Positions 1-16,585 are shown, counted from the first letter of the stretch. The stretch is DNA of 64,000 bases from Scatolibacter rhodanostii (GCF_900197595.1 NZ_FZLO01000003.1:62001-126000), one strand, 5' to 3'. The notes: generated by a model not told the origin, from the sequence alone. Numbers and translations: made by a program.

Positions 1-115
1 CTTGCCCTACTAAAAACTCACGCACGAATAAATCAAAAACACCGTCGCCTAAAAAGGCAAGCGCTAACGGGCTCATTTCTTTTAAAGGAACAGACACATC
101 CAGTAGTTTCTCCAA
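1..115 (-). CDS. mrnC: Mini-ribonuclease III (partial, runs off the window start)
   Basis: Only the first 38 codons are present. Reading leftwards from a TTG start at 113-115 the protein begins MEKLLDVSVPLKEM and continues SPLALAFLGDGVFDLFVRE, which matches the N-terminal helix of Mini-III, where the LGD acidic motif belongs to the RNase III-type metal site. Family role: this endonuclease without a dsRNA-binding domain matures 23S rRNA ends. The TTG start is chosen because a perfect AGGAGG lies at 123-128, seven bases upstream and overlapping the obgE stop codon region. It follows obgE by 11 bases, so the two are probably co-transcribed. In Bacillus subtilis mrnC instead follows cysS. The call rests on a short segment. 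Confidence 0.8.
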   Translation of the reverse strand, partial: MEKLLDVSVPLKEMSPLALAFLGDGVFDLFVREFLVGQ

Positions 116-126
116 ATTCTTGCCTC

Positions 127-1398
127 CTAGTCAACAAAATCAAATTCGATGTCATAGATATTGACCGTATCACCCTCTTGAATTCCTGCTTTTCGCAAAG
201 ATTCAATGACACCGGCATGCACTAAAACGTTTTGGAAATAGTTCAAGGAATCCATTTCGTCAAAGCGAATAGTAGGCATGAGTTTTAGCAGCCAATCTGC
301 TTTTACAAAGTAAACACCGTCTTGTGATTCAATTTCAACAGGAGCTCTCTCAAAGGTTGATTCCGGTTTGAGAGGTTCCGGTTCAGTCTCATACACCTTA
401 ATTGGCGGTAGCTTCGAGAGTTTCTCCATAACACAATCGAGCATGGGGTCGACACCGTCTCGAATGGCTGCCATAATCGGGAAAAATTCGTATCCCTTTT
501 CTTCAACATATCTTTTAAAGTCTTCTACTTGCTCATCTTCAGCTAAATCACATTTATTGCCAACGACAATCATCGGCCGGTCAGCAAGCTCCGTATTAAA
601 TTTGCGTAACTCATTATTGATAATATCAAAATCTTCTTTAGGATTTCTGCCCTCACTGCCTGCCACATCAACTACATGCACCAACATGCGGCAACGCTCA
701 ACGTGCCTGAGGAACTGATGTCCTAAGCCCACACCTTCCCATGCTCCTTCTACTAGACCGGGGATATCTGCCATAACAAAAGAAAAGCCACCTTTTAAAC
801 TGACAACACCTAAAACAGGTGTAATCGTGGTAAAATGGTAGTTAGCAATATTCGGCTTAGCTTCACTGACTACAGAAATCAGCGTTGATTTTCCTACATT
901 CGGAAAACCAACCAGTCCGACGTCTGCCAAAAGCTTAAGTTCAAGCTGCACTTCCATTGCTTGTCCAGGTGTTCCCGGTTTTGCAAAACGCGGCGTTTGG
1001 CGAGTTGGTGTTGCAAAATGAGTGTTTCCCCAGCCACCGTTTCCGCCTTTGGCAATGATTTGATTTCCGTTTTCAGACATGTCTGCAAGAATTCTGCCTG
1101 TCTCCACATCTTTTACAATCGTGCCTCTGGGCACACGAATGACTAAATCAGGCGCACTTTTACCAAAACAGCGCTTCCCTCTACCGTTCTCGCCATTTTG
1201 CGCTTTATATTTTCTTTTGTAGCGGAAATCAGCCAGAGTAGATAGGTTGTCATCTACTTCAAGTACAATATTGCCGCCCTTGCCGCCATCGCCGCCATCA
1301 GGACCGCCAGACGGTATATATTTTTCTCGGTGAAACGCTACGGCACCGTCGCCGCCGTCACCGGCCTTAATTTGAATTTTGGCTATATCAATAAACAT
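127..1398 (-). CDS. obgE: GTPase Obg (CgtA/ObgE), ribosome assembly factor
   Basis: A 423-residue essential GTPase that acts in 50S subunit assembly and stress control. Domains in order: glycine-rich Obg fold (about 1-158), G domain (about 160-335) with P-loop GFPNVGKST at 164-172, DIPGL switch motif and NKCD specificity motif, then an OCT C-terminal domain (about 345-423) ending in the usual acidic tail. Length is typical for Firmicutes. The ATG has a good Shine-Dalgarno (TGGAGGAAAT). Just upstream the mRNA can form a small hairpin (GACAG/CTGTC at about 1413-1427) abutting the ribosome site. It is separated from rpmA by a terminator, so it probably has its own promoter; I could not identify a convincing one. 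Confidence 0.98.
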   Translation of the reverse strand: MFIDIAKIQIKAGDGGDGAVAFHREKYIPSGGPDGGDGGKGGNIVLEVDDNLSTLADFRYKRKYKAQNGENGRGKRCFGKSAPDLVIRVPRGTIVKDVETGRILADMSENGNQIIAKGGNGGWGNTHFATPTRQTPRFAKPGTPGQAMEVQLELKLLADVGLVGFPNVGKSTLISVVSEAKPNIANYHFTTITPVLGVVSLKGGFSFVMADIPGLVEGAWEGVGLGHQFLRHVERCRMLVHVVDVAGSEGRNPKEDFDIINNELRKFNTELADRPMIVVGNKCDLAEDEQVEDFKRYVEEKGYEFFPIMAAIRDGVDPMLDCVMEKLSKLPPIKVYETEPEPLKPESTFERAPVEIESQDGVYFVKADWLLKLMPTIRFDEMDSLNYFQNVLVHAGVIESLRKAGIQEGDTVNIYDIEFDFVD

Positions 1399-1500
1399 AA
1401 ATTTCCTCCACCGACAGAAATACTGTCACCTTTTATATTTCCCATTTTTCTGCAATTTCTACAATCAACAGAACTTCTGCCTGCTAAATTACCGATAAAT

Positions 1501-1537
1501 TGCAAAAAGACTCCCTCAAGAATGAAAGGAGTCCTGC
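1501..1537 (-). terminator. Intrinsic terminator after rpmA
   Basis: On the minus strand GGACTCC and GGAGTC form a stem around a 13-base loop and are followed by TTTTT. It lies between rpmA and obgE and would end or attenuate the rplU-prp-rpmA transcript before obgE. Confidence 0.7.
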
Positions 1538-1557
1538 AAACATCATCATGTATATGC

Positions 1558-1842
1558 TTATTGCTCGACAGAATAAACGCTGACTTTCTTGCGGTCTGCG
1601 CCCATACGCTCAAATTTCACTTTGCCATCAACTAAAGCGAAAAGAGAGTCATCTGAACCTCTGCCCACATTATTGCCTGGGTGAATTTTTGTGCCGCGTT
1701 GTTTAACAAGAATGTTCCCTGCCAAAACAAACTGACCGTCTGCTCTTTTCACGCCAAGTCTTTTAGATTCTGAATCACGGCCGTTTTTAGTAGAGCCGCC
1801 GCCCTTTTTGTGTGCAAAGAGCTGAATATTAATTTTTAACAT
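1558..1842 (-). CDS. rpmA: 50S ribosomal protein L27 with cleavable N-terminal extension
   Basis: A 94-residue L27, located near the peptidyl transferase centre. The N terminus reads [10 protein letters not shown] followed by [14 protein letters not shown]. The [11 protein letters not shown] segment is the Firmicutes-type extension that the Prp protease must remove so that the conserved basic N terminus can reach the P site. The matching protease gene lies immediately upstream, five bases away. The rest ([23 protein letters not shown]) is canonical L27. It is the last gene of the rplU-prp-rpmA operon before an intrinsic terminator. Confidence 0.98.
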   Translation of the reverse strand: MLKINIQLFAHKKGGGSTKNGRDSESKRLGVKRADGQFVLAGNILVKQRGTKIHPGNNVGRGSDDSLFALVDGKVKFERMGADRKKVSVYSVEQ

Positions 1843-1847
1843 AATTA

Positions 1848-2171
1848 TTATACCTCCACATAGCTCACACGAATATAATCGTCATATTGTTCTTCTAATG
1901 ATAGCAAATGGTTTTTTAGCCCTTCCATGACAATGCGGCACATTGGAATATCTTTAATTTCGATTCGAAAAAACATATCTCCATCTTGCGCCCGTAATTG
2001 TTTGGGTGTTGTCAAAAGCACATCGGTTATGGTATTCACTGCCATAAAAGCCGCCGAAGACACTGCCGCACAAACAATATCGCTGCCCTCTTCTGCATAA
2101 TCAGAATGTCCTGTAATGCCAAAACCTTCGATTTTGCCGTCGGGAAGAACAAAAAAATTCACATCAATCAT
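1848..2171 (-). CDS. prp: Ribosomal-processing cysteine protease Prp
   Basis: A 107-residue cysteine protease of the YsxB/Prp family that cleaves the N-terminal extension of L27. The catalytic pair is visible as His22 in [11 protein letters not shown] and Cys34 in DIVCAAVS, the positions known for Staphylococcus aureus Prp. It sits between rplU and rpmA, the usual order. Its ATG overlaps the rplU stop by one base (TAATG), so translation is probably coupled. Its substrate, with a recognisable cleavage motif, is encoded five bases downstream. Confidence 0.96.
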   Translation of the reverse strand: MIDVNFFVLPDGKIEGFGITGHSDYAEEGSDIVCAAVSSAAFMAVNTITDVLLTTPKQLRAQDGDMFFRIEIKDIPMCRIVMEGLKNHLLSLEEQYDDYIRVSYVEV

Positions 2172-2479
2172 TATGCATTTACAGCTTCAATCTGCACTTT
2201 TGTATAGGGCTGTCTATGGCCCATTTTTCTCTTGGAATTTTTCTTTGCTTTATAAGTGAAAACGGTGATTTTCTTTGCTTTGCCGTTTTTCACAACTTTA
2301 CCGGTAACAGTTGCACCCTCAACATAAGGAGTACCAAATTTCATACCGTTTTCATCGCCGATGGCAACCACTGAAAAATTTACTTCTGATTCTTCTTCAG
2401 CATTCAGTTTTTCAACATAAATAACATCGCCATACTGCACTTTATACTGTTTTCCGCCTGTTTCAATCACTGCAAACAT
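2171..2479 (-). CDS. rplU: 50S ribosomal protein L21
   Basis: A 102-residue L21, a 23S rRNA-binding protein of the large subunit. It begins [15 protein letters not shown] and ends in the conserved [15 protein letters not shown] motif; length is normal. It is the first gene of the rplU-prp-rpmA operon. A sigma-A promoter lies about 85 bases upstream and the leader holds a hairpin of the kind that could bind L21 for autoregulation. Confidence 0.98.
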   Translation of the reverse strand: MFAVIETGGKQYKVQYGDVIYVEKLNAEEESEVNFSVVAIGDENGMKFGTPYVEGATVTGKVVKNGKAKKITVFTYKAKKNSKRKMGHRQPYTKVQIEAVNA

Positions 2480-2515
2480 GTTCTAGCCTGCTTTCTGCAT
2501 TTAATCTCGCTATTC

Positions 2516-2546
2516 TTGGGTGAGAAAAATTCTTCTTAAAACCCAA
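2516..2546 (-). promoter_or_regulatory. Hairpin in the rplU leader (possible L21 leader)
   Basis: TTGGGT (read on the minus strand from 2546) pairs with ACCCAA across a 19-base loop, between the transcription start and the rplU ribosome site. L21 leaders are known in Firmicutes at this position. I cannot align it to that family by eye, so the autoregulatory role is inferred. Confidence 0.4.
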
Positions 2547-2562
2547 AATATGCGGCTCTACT

Positions 2563-2591
2563 ATGATAGCACAAGGCAGACGTGCTGTCAA
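2563..2591 (-). promoter_or_regulatory. Sigma-A promoter of rplU-prp-rpmA
   Basis: On the minus strand a perfect -35 TTGACA (2586-2591) and a -10 TATCAT (2563-2568) are separated by 17 bases. Transcription would begin near 2556. Confidence 0.85.
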
Positions 2592-2699
2592 GAAAAACCG
2601 CATATTCCCTTTGTTTATGCTCATAAAAAATATTATTTCAAAGAATTTTAACTTTTGTTTTTATTATACGCTTTTTAATTATTTTTTTCAATTCATTTT

Positions 2700-3272
2700 T
2701 TATTCTTCGCTCCACGGCTCATCTGCATATTCCACAGAAATGATAATACTATGCTCCCCGAGATTCGCAAGCTTTGTCACAGACATGCTCTCATTTAATT
2801 GCACCGCTTCGTAAATCGCTGATGTTTGTTTGCCCGGTTTTAACTTGTTTTCTGTTTTTTGATTTTTATAGTAGTAATAGTTCCCTGACTTCTCCCAATA
2901 TTCTGCTTTATTATCAGGACTGACAATACTAGAATCCAAACTGACAAATCCATTATTTTCTGCCATGCCCAAACGGAAAATATTTTCTCCCTCCATTTGC
3001 GCAATTTGCAGCTCTACTCGTACAAAAACAGCTTCTTTTCCCTCATTGATAACAGCTGCAGATTCTTTATACCAATGTCCCGGTTTGACTTCTCCTTCAT
3101 TTTCTGCCTTATTCTCCTCTTTATCTTGATAGACTACCTTTATTTTCGCACTTCCGCTTTCTGCCGAAGTATCTTGCTTGTTCTCAAGCTTAGACAATGT
3201 AATGCCCGACAGTGACAATACGGCAATAACAGCAAACAAAGAAATGGCAAAGATTCTAACATTGCGCCTCAT
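2700..3272 (-). CDS. Small secreted SipW-dependent protein (TasA/BsaA-like)
   Basis: A 190-residue exported protein. The ATG at 3272 is preferred over an earlier in-frame codon because GGAGG precedes it at a suitable distance. Residues 1-27 form a signal peptide (MRRN, then a hydrophobic stretch IFAISLFAVIAVLSLSGITL) like those of substrates of the ER-type signal peptidase SipW. The mature part has the beta-rich pattern of the TasA/camelysin/BsaA group, with PGHWYKESAAVINEGKEA followed by VFVRVEL. It overlaps the upstream sipW-like gene by 17 bases, so enzyme and substrate are probably co-translated. No LPXTG sorting motif. Likely a matrix or fibre subunit; exact family not proved. Confidence 0.7.
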   Translation of the reverse strand: MRRNVRIFAISLFAVIAVLSLSGITLSKLENKQDTSAESGSAKIKVVYQDKEENKAENEGEVKPGHWYKESAAVINEGKEAVFVRVELQIAQMEGENIFRLGMAENNGFVSLDSSIVSPDNKAEYWEKSGNYYYYKNQKTENKLKPGKQTSAIYEAVQLNESMSVTKLANLGEHSIIISVEYADEPWSEE

Positions 3273-3816
3273 ATGTTTTCCTCCTTTTCCACAGCAAATA
3301 AATTTTTTGGCCGGCAAAAACAGACAGGAACAAGCCTGCTGCTAAAATCAAAATCCAGTAATTGATTTGATGTGCCCAGATGACAAAGTAGCCCAAAAAC
3401 GGAAGACTAAACGGTGCTGTTTTTCCAATTAAATTTTCGAATTTGACGGGTATATCTTCATATTGGTTACGGTCGCCTTGTGTTATAAATATTTCAGATT
3501 GAAGATTGACCCGAATAACTCGGTGGGTGATGGTCTCAGTGCCAAATTGATAGGTAATGCAGTCATCTTTATCAATTGTATCTGGTGGTGTCGGTTTTGC
3601 AAAAACCAAACTGCCCACGGGATAAAGAGGCTCCATACTACCTGTTGCCACTGCAAAAACCTTAATACCAAATAAGCCCGGCACAATTAATACAGCAGAC
3701 AAAATCCCCATGAAGATCAAAATAATGAGCATGCTGATGGCAGCCATTTTTTTTGCTTTTTTTGTTGTGATTCGTTCTCTTATTTTCTGCCATGTATTTG
3801 TCGCTATTTCTACCAT
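3256..3816 (-). CDS. sipW: Signal peptidase I of the SipW (ER/archaeal) type
   Basis: A 186-residue membrane protease. There is an N-terminal membrane helix (about 25-50), then the GSMEP box with nucleophile Ser60, then ITHRVI with His98 where eukaryote-like signal peptidases carry His instead of the bacterial Lys, then GDRN with Asp115, and a C-terminal membrane helix (about 150-172). This Ser-His-Asp set defines the SipW group, which in Bacillus processes TasA and TapA. Its start lies three bases after the vWA stop and has no clear Shine-Dalgarno, suggesting translational coupling. The downstream gene is its probable substrate. Confidence 0.92.
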   Translation of the reverse strand: MVEIATNTWQKIRERITTKKAKKMAAISMLIILIFMGILSAVLIVPGLFGIKVFAVATGSMEPLYPVGSLVFAKPTPPDTIDKDDCITYQFGTETITHRVIRVNLQSEIFITQGDRNQYEDIPVKFENLIGKTAPFSLPFLGYFVIWAHQINYWILILAAGLFLSVFAGQKIYLLWKRRKTYEAQC

Positions 3817-3819
3817 ATT

Positions 3820-5850
3820 TTATTTTTTATCAGAGATAACTCTGAACTTCCTTTCTGACACCGTCATATTGTCGTTCTTTTCTATGTCATTTCGATTGAT
3901 GGAAACCACGCAATCCGCATTTTTTTTGCTGACAATATCGCTGTTTTCTTCAAAGCCAACAGCACAAATTCGCTCCCATTGTTTTTCGTTATTATCACTC
4001 ACATTTTTAAGTGTATATCTTCCAAACGGTAGATTTTCAAATGTAACTTCCCAAACGATACTTTCTCCATCTTGGTTGCGATTTTCATTGCTAAGCGTTC
4101 GATACTGTGTGAAATTCTCTCCTTGTAGCGCAAATAGAAAAGTGCTTTCTTTATCCATTTCCGCTTCTTTTTCAAATAAGCTCATTGAAATTTGAACAGA
4201 ACCCGTTGCCACTTTTACCTCATACTTGGATTTAGAAACACTCTCGGCACATGGCTCGCCCACAGAATTTTCACCAGATGTACTTGGCTTAAAAGATACA
4301 TTCAGCACATATTTTTCATCTTTTGCCGGGCGAATATTTTGTAGCTGCTTTATCGTTCCAATTGAACCCCCTGACTCATACGTCCAAAGATAAGAAAGAT
4401 TGCCTGTTTTGTCTTGGCCATACCATTCCGGTTCATTGCCTCCAAACGCTACCGACAAAAGGCTTTGCTTCTCAATAAGAGCCGGTACTGGCTGACCCAA
4501 ACAAATTTCTGTCTTTAATATTTCTATTGGTTGTAAAACAGGGACATTCACAGCACTGACCGCTATTTGCTTTTTTTGTTCTCCATACCAATAAAGTCCG
4601 CTTTCTTTATCTAGCACAGTTACATCATTCCCACCAAAAAAGCTGTTTTTGGCTTGTATTGTTAATTCCGTCTGCCACGGTTTTTCCTTGGCTTTAGGGA
4701 GAACCGCTTTTAAACTTATGGCCTGCTTACCGTCACTGCCTTGTGTAACACTTCCACCTTGTTCGAGCACCTTTTTCTTCGCTGCTTCTGTCAGTTCAAA
4801 TCGAGTGTTCAGTACAAAGCGAACTTCAATCGGCATTTTCTCGGCTATGCCTTCCAGAACGGTCTCAAGAATATCAGATAAATTTGTTGTATCTGCATTC
4901 CAACCATACTTTTCTTTTGGCTCTGAAGATATTAATTGCAGAAAATCTTGCTCCGCTTCTTCGTCTTTTTTGAAATCACCAATGCCATATATTTTGGCAC
5001 CTAAGGTTTTAATGGAGCGAATCGAACTTTCCATTTCTTCTTTACTCTCATCTGATTCTTCCCATACACTGTCTGAATAGTGCAGCATGTTTAGGTTTTC
5101 AATTTCCGCCTCTTGCATTTCAATCAGTTCTGCATACGCTTCCTCTATGACTTCTGCATTTTCATATCCTACACTTAAATATTGTTCACAACCATTTAAT
5201 TCACTTAACAATTTTTTCAAACCATCTACTGTTAAGCTTTGCCGTTCTCCTACAGTAGCGCTACCACTATAATAAACAAAAGTTATCTGATTTTTTTCAG
5301 AAACAGCCGCCATATCCTTTAAAAATTCGCTTAACTCCTGTTTCGCTTTTTCAAGCTTGGTTTGGCTACTTCCTTTTTGATAAACGGTTTGCGTAAAAAC
5401 TGCTTTTCCTAAATCAAAATCCCCAATTTTCTTTTCTCCTGCTGTCATCTTGCCGTCATCAGAGCATATAGCTATATAGTATTGATTATCTTTTAAAATA
5501 ACCGGCTTATATTCTTCGTCTTCCAAGGTATAAAGTAAGGCTTTTCTATCCATACTTTCGTGGGAGACTGCCGGAGCATAGGCAAGGCTTTGTTGAGGGG
5601 AATCTGCCAAATTCATCATACTTTCTGACACTTCTAAGAAAATCACAGTGCCCGCTGCAGATATTTCTTTAATAGCCTGCTCGTTTGACCAAACTTGTGT
5701 ATGGATTGTAAACGTTCTGTCTTGTATTGATTGCTGCCTAATCTCTATCTGAAAATCTGCTTGTATATCTTCTGCATAAACTGTAAACGGGATTGTCCAG
5801 CCAACGATTGCCAGAACCAAAAGCAAAATCCACCCTTGTTTTTTTTGCAC
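3820..5850 (-). CDS. Secreted von Willebrand factor A domain protein
   Basis: A 676-residue exported protein, first gene of a vWA-sipW-small protein operon. The GTG at 5848-5850 is chosen because AAAGGAG lies nine bases upstream. Residues 1-26 form a signal peptide ending VYA. A vWA-like domain follows (about 65-340) whose metal motif reads FLEVSES: Glu73 replaces the first Asp of the usual DxSxS. The middle and C-terminal parts are beta-rich with pairs such as FENLPFGRYTLKNV, resembling pilin or adhesin repeats. No LPXTG or C-terminal membrane anchor is seen. Probably an adhesin or fibre component; processing by the neighbouring SipW is inferred. Confidence 0.72.
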   Translation of the reverse strand: MQKKQGWILLLVLAIVGWTIPFTVYAEDIQADFQIEIRQQSIQDRTFTIHTQVWSNEQAIKEISAAGTVIFLEVSESMMNLADSPQQSLAYAPAVSHESMDRKALLYTLEDEEYKPVILKDNQYYIAICSDDGKMTAGEKKIGDFDLGKAVFTQTVYQKGSSQTKLEKAKQELSEFLKDMAAVSEKNQITFVYYSGSATVGERQSLTVDGLKKLLSELNGCEQYLSVGYENAEVIEEAYAELIEMQEAEIENLNMLHYSDSVWEESDESKEEMESSIRSIKTLGAKIYGIGDFKKDEEAEQDFLQLISSEPKEKYGWNADTTNLSDILETVLEGIAEKMPIEVRFVLNTRFELTEAAKKKVLEQGGSVTQGSDGKQAISLKAVLPKAKEKPWQTELTIQAKNSFFGGNDVTVLDKESGLYWYGEQKKQIAVSAVNVPVLQPIEILKTEICLGQPVPALIEKQSLLSVAFGGNEPEWYGQDKTGNLSYLWTYESGGSIGTIKQLQNIRPAKDEKYVLNVSFKPSTSGENSVGEPCAESVSKSKYEVKVATGSVQISMSLFEKEAEMDKESTFLFALQGENFTQYRTLSNENRNQDGESIVWEVTFENLPFGRYTLKNVSDNNEKQWERICAVGFEENSDIVSKKNADCVVSINRNDIEKNDNMTVSERKFRVISDKK

Positions 5851-5940
5851 ATCATCACGCTCCTTTTGTATCAGAATACCCGATAATAACAAAATAACAT
5901 TCGATTCTTAAAAAAGCTGTCTGATTCTATCTGTCGCTTC

Positions 5941-5969
5941 TTGAATCAAAAATAGATTTGTGGTATAAT
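5941..5969 (+). promoter_or_regulatory. Sigma-A promoter of prfC
   Basis: TTGAAT (5941-5946) and TATAAT (5964-5969) with a 17-base spacer, 44 bases before the prfC start. Confidence 0.85.
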
Positions 5970-6013
5970 GCAGTGTATTTTTCTAGTATTATCCGATTAA
6001 GAAGGGAATTTTC

Positions 6014-7600
6014 ATGGCTGATTATCAACAAGAAATTAAACGCAGGCGAACTTTTGCCATTATTTCACACCCTGACGCCGGTAAAACCACGCTGACAGAA
6101 AAATTTCTGTTATACGGAGGCGCTATCACGCAGGCGGGTTCTGTTAAAGGGAAAAAGAATTCTCGTCATGCTGTTTCAGACTGGATGGAAATTGAAAAAC
6201 AAAGAGGGATTTCTGTCACTTCTTCTGCAATGCAGTTTGAGTATGAGAACTTTTGCATTAACATTCTCGATACCCCCGGTCACCAAGATTTCTCTGAAGA
6301 TACTTACCGAACTCTAATGGCTGCCGATTCAGCTGTCATGGTCATTGATGCTTCAAAAGGTGTTGAGGCACAAACCAGAAAGCTGTTTAAAGTATGTGTC
6401 ATGCGTGATATTCCCATTTTTACATTCATTAATAAGATGGACAGAGATGCCCAAAGTCCGTATGACCTACTGGACGAAATCGAGAAAGAACTGGGAATCG
6501 GTACTTACCCCATGAACTGGCCGATTGGTTCAGGCATTGACTTTAAAGGCGTATATGACCGCGAAAATCAGCAGATTATCACTTTTTCGGGGCATGGCAA
6601 TAAGCACGAAGCCGACTCGACCTATCTGCCCATTGACACGCCTGACCTAGAAACCCGTTTGGGCGAAAATCTTCACGCAACTCTCAAAGATGATATCAAT
6701 CTGCTTGATGTGGCCGGCTATGACTTTGATTTAGACAAAGTACGCCACGGCAAGCTTTCACCTGTCTTCTTCGGTTCTGCTTTGACAAATTTCGGCGTAG
6801 AGCCCTTTCTAGAAAACTTTTTGCAGCTGACTTCTTCTCCTTTAGCGAGAAAAACAGCTGATGATATAGTAGATCCCTTTGATTCAGCTTTCTCAGCCTT
6901 TGTATTTAAAATTCAGGCAAATATGAATAAAGCGCATCGTGACCGCATTGCTTTCATTCGCATTTGCAGCGGTAAATTTGAAAAAGGCATGGATGTTGAC
7001 CATGTGCAAAGCGGACGAAAAGTAAAACTATCGCAACCGCAGCAGCTAATGGCCGAAAGCCGTGAAATGATTGAAGAGGCTTATGCCGGCGATATTATCG
7101 GTATTTTTGATCCCGGTATTTTTTCAATTGGCGATACGCTTTGTTCCCCTGGTAAAAAAGTCCTGTTTGAGGGCATTCCGACCTTTGCCCCTGAAATTTT
7201 CAGTCTTGTTCGTCAAAAAGACACCATGAAAAGAAAACAGTTTGTCAAAGGCGCTACGCAAATTGCACAAGAAGGTGCGATTCAGATTTTCCAAGAAATC
7301 AACTCTGGTATGGAAGAAATCATTGTGGGCGTTGTGGGCGTTTTACAGTTTGATGTATTTAAGCACCGAATGGAAAACGAATATAATGTTGAGATTATTA
7401 TGAATACCCTGCCTTTTCAATTCATTCGTTGGATTGATAACCCAGAAATCGATTTAAAGAAATTAAGTCTGACTTCTGATACAAAAAAAGTGCAGGACAC
7501 AAAAGGACGCTATCTTCTTTTATTCTCCAATGAATGGAGTATTCGCTGGGCATTAGAACACAATGAAGGCCTGCTCTTATCTGAATTTAGCCGTGGCTGA
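6014..7600 (+). CDS. prfC: Peptide chain release factor 3
   Basis: A 528-residue GTPase that recycles RF1/RF2 from terminated ribosomes. The G domain starts with SHPDAGKTTLTEKFL (P-loop), has RGISVTSS in switch I, DTPGHQDFSEDTYRTL in switch II and NKMDRDA for guanine specificity, followed by the EF-G-like domains II and III. The length matches bacterial RF3. It is monocistronic: own promoter upstream and a strong terminator right after the stop. Confidence 0.98.
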   Translation: MADYQQEIKRRRTFAIISHPDAGKTTLTEKFLLYGGAITQAGSVKGKKNSRHAVSDWMEIEKQRGISVTSSAMQFEYENFCINILDTPGHQDFSEDTYRTLMAADSAVMVIDASKGVEAQTRKLFKVCVMRDIPIFTFINKMDRDAQSPYDLLDEIEKELGIGTYPMNWPIGSGIDFKGVYDRENQQIITFSGHGNKHEADSTYLPIDTPDLETRLGENLHATLKDDINLLDVAGYDFDLDKVRHGKLSPVFFGSALTNFGVEPFLENFLQLTSSPLARKTADDIVDPFDSAFSAFVFKIQANMNKAHRDRIAFIRICSGKFEKGMDVDHVQSGRKVKLSQPQQLMAESREMIEEAYAGDIIGIFDPGIFSIGDTLCSPGKKVLFEGIPTFAPEIFSLVRQKDTMKRKQFVKGATQIAQEGAIQIFQEINSGMEEIIVGVVGVLQFDVFKHRMENEYNVEIIMNTLPFQFIRWIDNPEIDLKKLSLTSDTKKVQDTKGRYLLLFSNEWSIRWALEHNEGLLLSEFSRG

Positions 7601-7631
7601 TGAATCAATAAGAAAGAAACCACTATACTCA

Positions 7632-7685
7632 AAAAGACTTTTAAAGGTAGACTAAAAATCTACTTTTAGAAGTCTTTCTTTTTAT
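7632..7685 (+). terminator. Intrinsic terminator after prfC
   Basis: A long stem (AAAGACTTTTAAAGGTAGA against TCTACTTTTAGAAGTCTTT, six-base loop) followed by CTTTTT. Confidence 0.9.
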
Positions 7686-7881
7686 ACAGTGGGTCGTTTT
7701 TGTCTATTTCATCAAAAAAATATTAAATACTACTTTATGTGACACTTTTTCTTGCCTGTCCGCATAGAATGTCCCAGAAGCGCTTCTTTTATATAGATAA
7801 CCAAGATGGAAAAACAACAAAGAACAATCTCCTACTATGAATGCTTGCTATTTGAATTTTGTACCAAAGATTATTTGTGCT

Positions 7882-8086
7882 CTACTTTTTCCCATATCCT
7901 CCTTTTGCACCATGCCCGCCTCCTCCTTCCTTTAACTATGTTTTTGTGGCTATTGCCGAGTAAACATTAATTTCAGGATTTACCTGCGCTATTCTGCTAA
8001 CATTCCAATTGTCGCTATATAGTTCGCTATGGGGAGCTTACTCTATAGCCAATAAGAATGACAGTAATAGTTTTAGCTGTATTCAT
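7882..8086 (-). pseudogene. Remnant of a small glycine-rich-tailed protein gene
   Basis: The 700 bases between prfC and the first collagen gene hold no intact gene. On the minus strand an ATG at 8084-8086 opens MNTAKTITVILIGYRVSSP. After a one-base frame change at a CCCC run near 8030, reading continues as HSELYSDNWNVSRIAQ, then VNPEINVYSAIATKT, an in-frame TAG at 7936-7938, and a glycine-rich tail (EGGGGHGAKGGYGKK) to a second TAG. Protein-like composition in joined frames suggests a decayed gene with one frameshift and one nonsense change. I do not recognise the family. A 21-codon open frame with a strong ribosome site (7848-7913, minus) overlaps the tail. Confidence 0.35.
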
Positions 8087-8125
8087 CAGCAATCTGCCAT
8101 AAATACTCAAATTATAATATAACCT

Positions 8126-8169
8126 TAAAGGGGGTACCCGATTTCATTATTCGGATACTCCCTTTTTTC
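8126..8169 (+). terminator. Intrinsic terminator upstream of collagen gene 1
   Basis: AAGGGGGTACCCGA pairs with TCGGATACTCCCTT around an eight-base loop and is followed by a T-tract on the plus strand. It lies upstream of the putative collagen promoter and would block read-through from the left. Confidence 0.75.
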
Positions 8170-8235
8170 TAGCCACATCCCAAAGAAAAAATGAAAAGGA
8201 ATCAAAGCAAAGGACTAAATAAATATATAAAAAGG

Positions 8236-12159
<3,924 letters not shown>

Positions 12160-12328
12160 CCTTAAAAGTAAACTACAGAGCATAGCAACATCAATATTAA
12201 CTTTTTTATAGGCTATGCTTCATAAGCTTTTCAATTATTCTTTTTGTGAATTCAGCCAACTCATCTTCCACATTCAGAATGTCCTAATCGTATCAGGTAA
12301 ATTGAGTCAATAACTGTTAAAGCTATGG

Positions 12329-12362
12329 GAAGCCCTCTGAATTTTCTGATTTGGAGGGCTTC
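12329..12362 (+). terminator. Hairpin after collagen gene 1
   Basis: GAAGCCCTC and GAGGGCTTC form a perfect nine-base stem with a 16-base loop. The T-tract after it is weak (GTCATTTAAT), so termination is likely but not certain. A second inverted pair (GCATAGC/GCTATGC) lies at about 12181-12219. No gene is seen in the 380-base gap. Confidence 0.55.
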
Positions 12363-12410
12363 GTCATTTAATATTTATTCTATCATAACCTTATTGATTT
12401 TTTATTTTAA

Positions 12411-16472
<4,062 letters not shown>

Positions 16473-16585
16473 TTCTAATATTCAATCTCTTAAGATGTAC
16501 ACTAATTTTTGTGTTCTTTATTGTCTAATTTGATGCTATAAAAATAGGGCACATCAGTTATGTAATCAACAAATGCAACAATTTT

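Noticed and set aside
7806-7970. A 54-codon plus-strand frame after prfC
   Set aside because: Weak ribosome site, leucine/histidine-rich product with no domain, and it lies opposite a better coding remnant.
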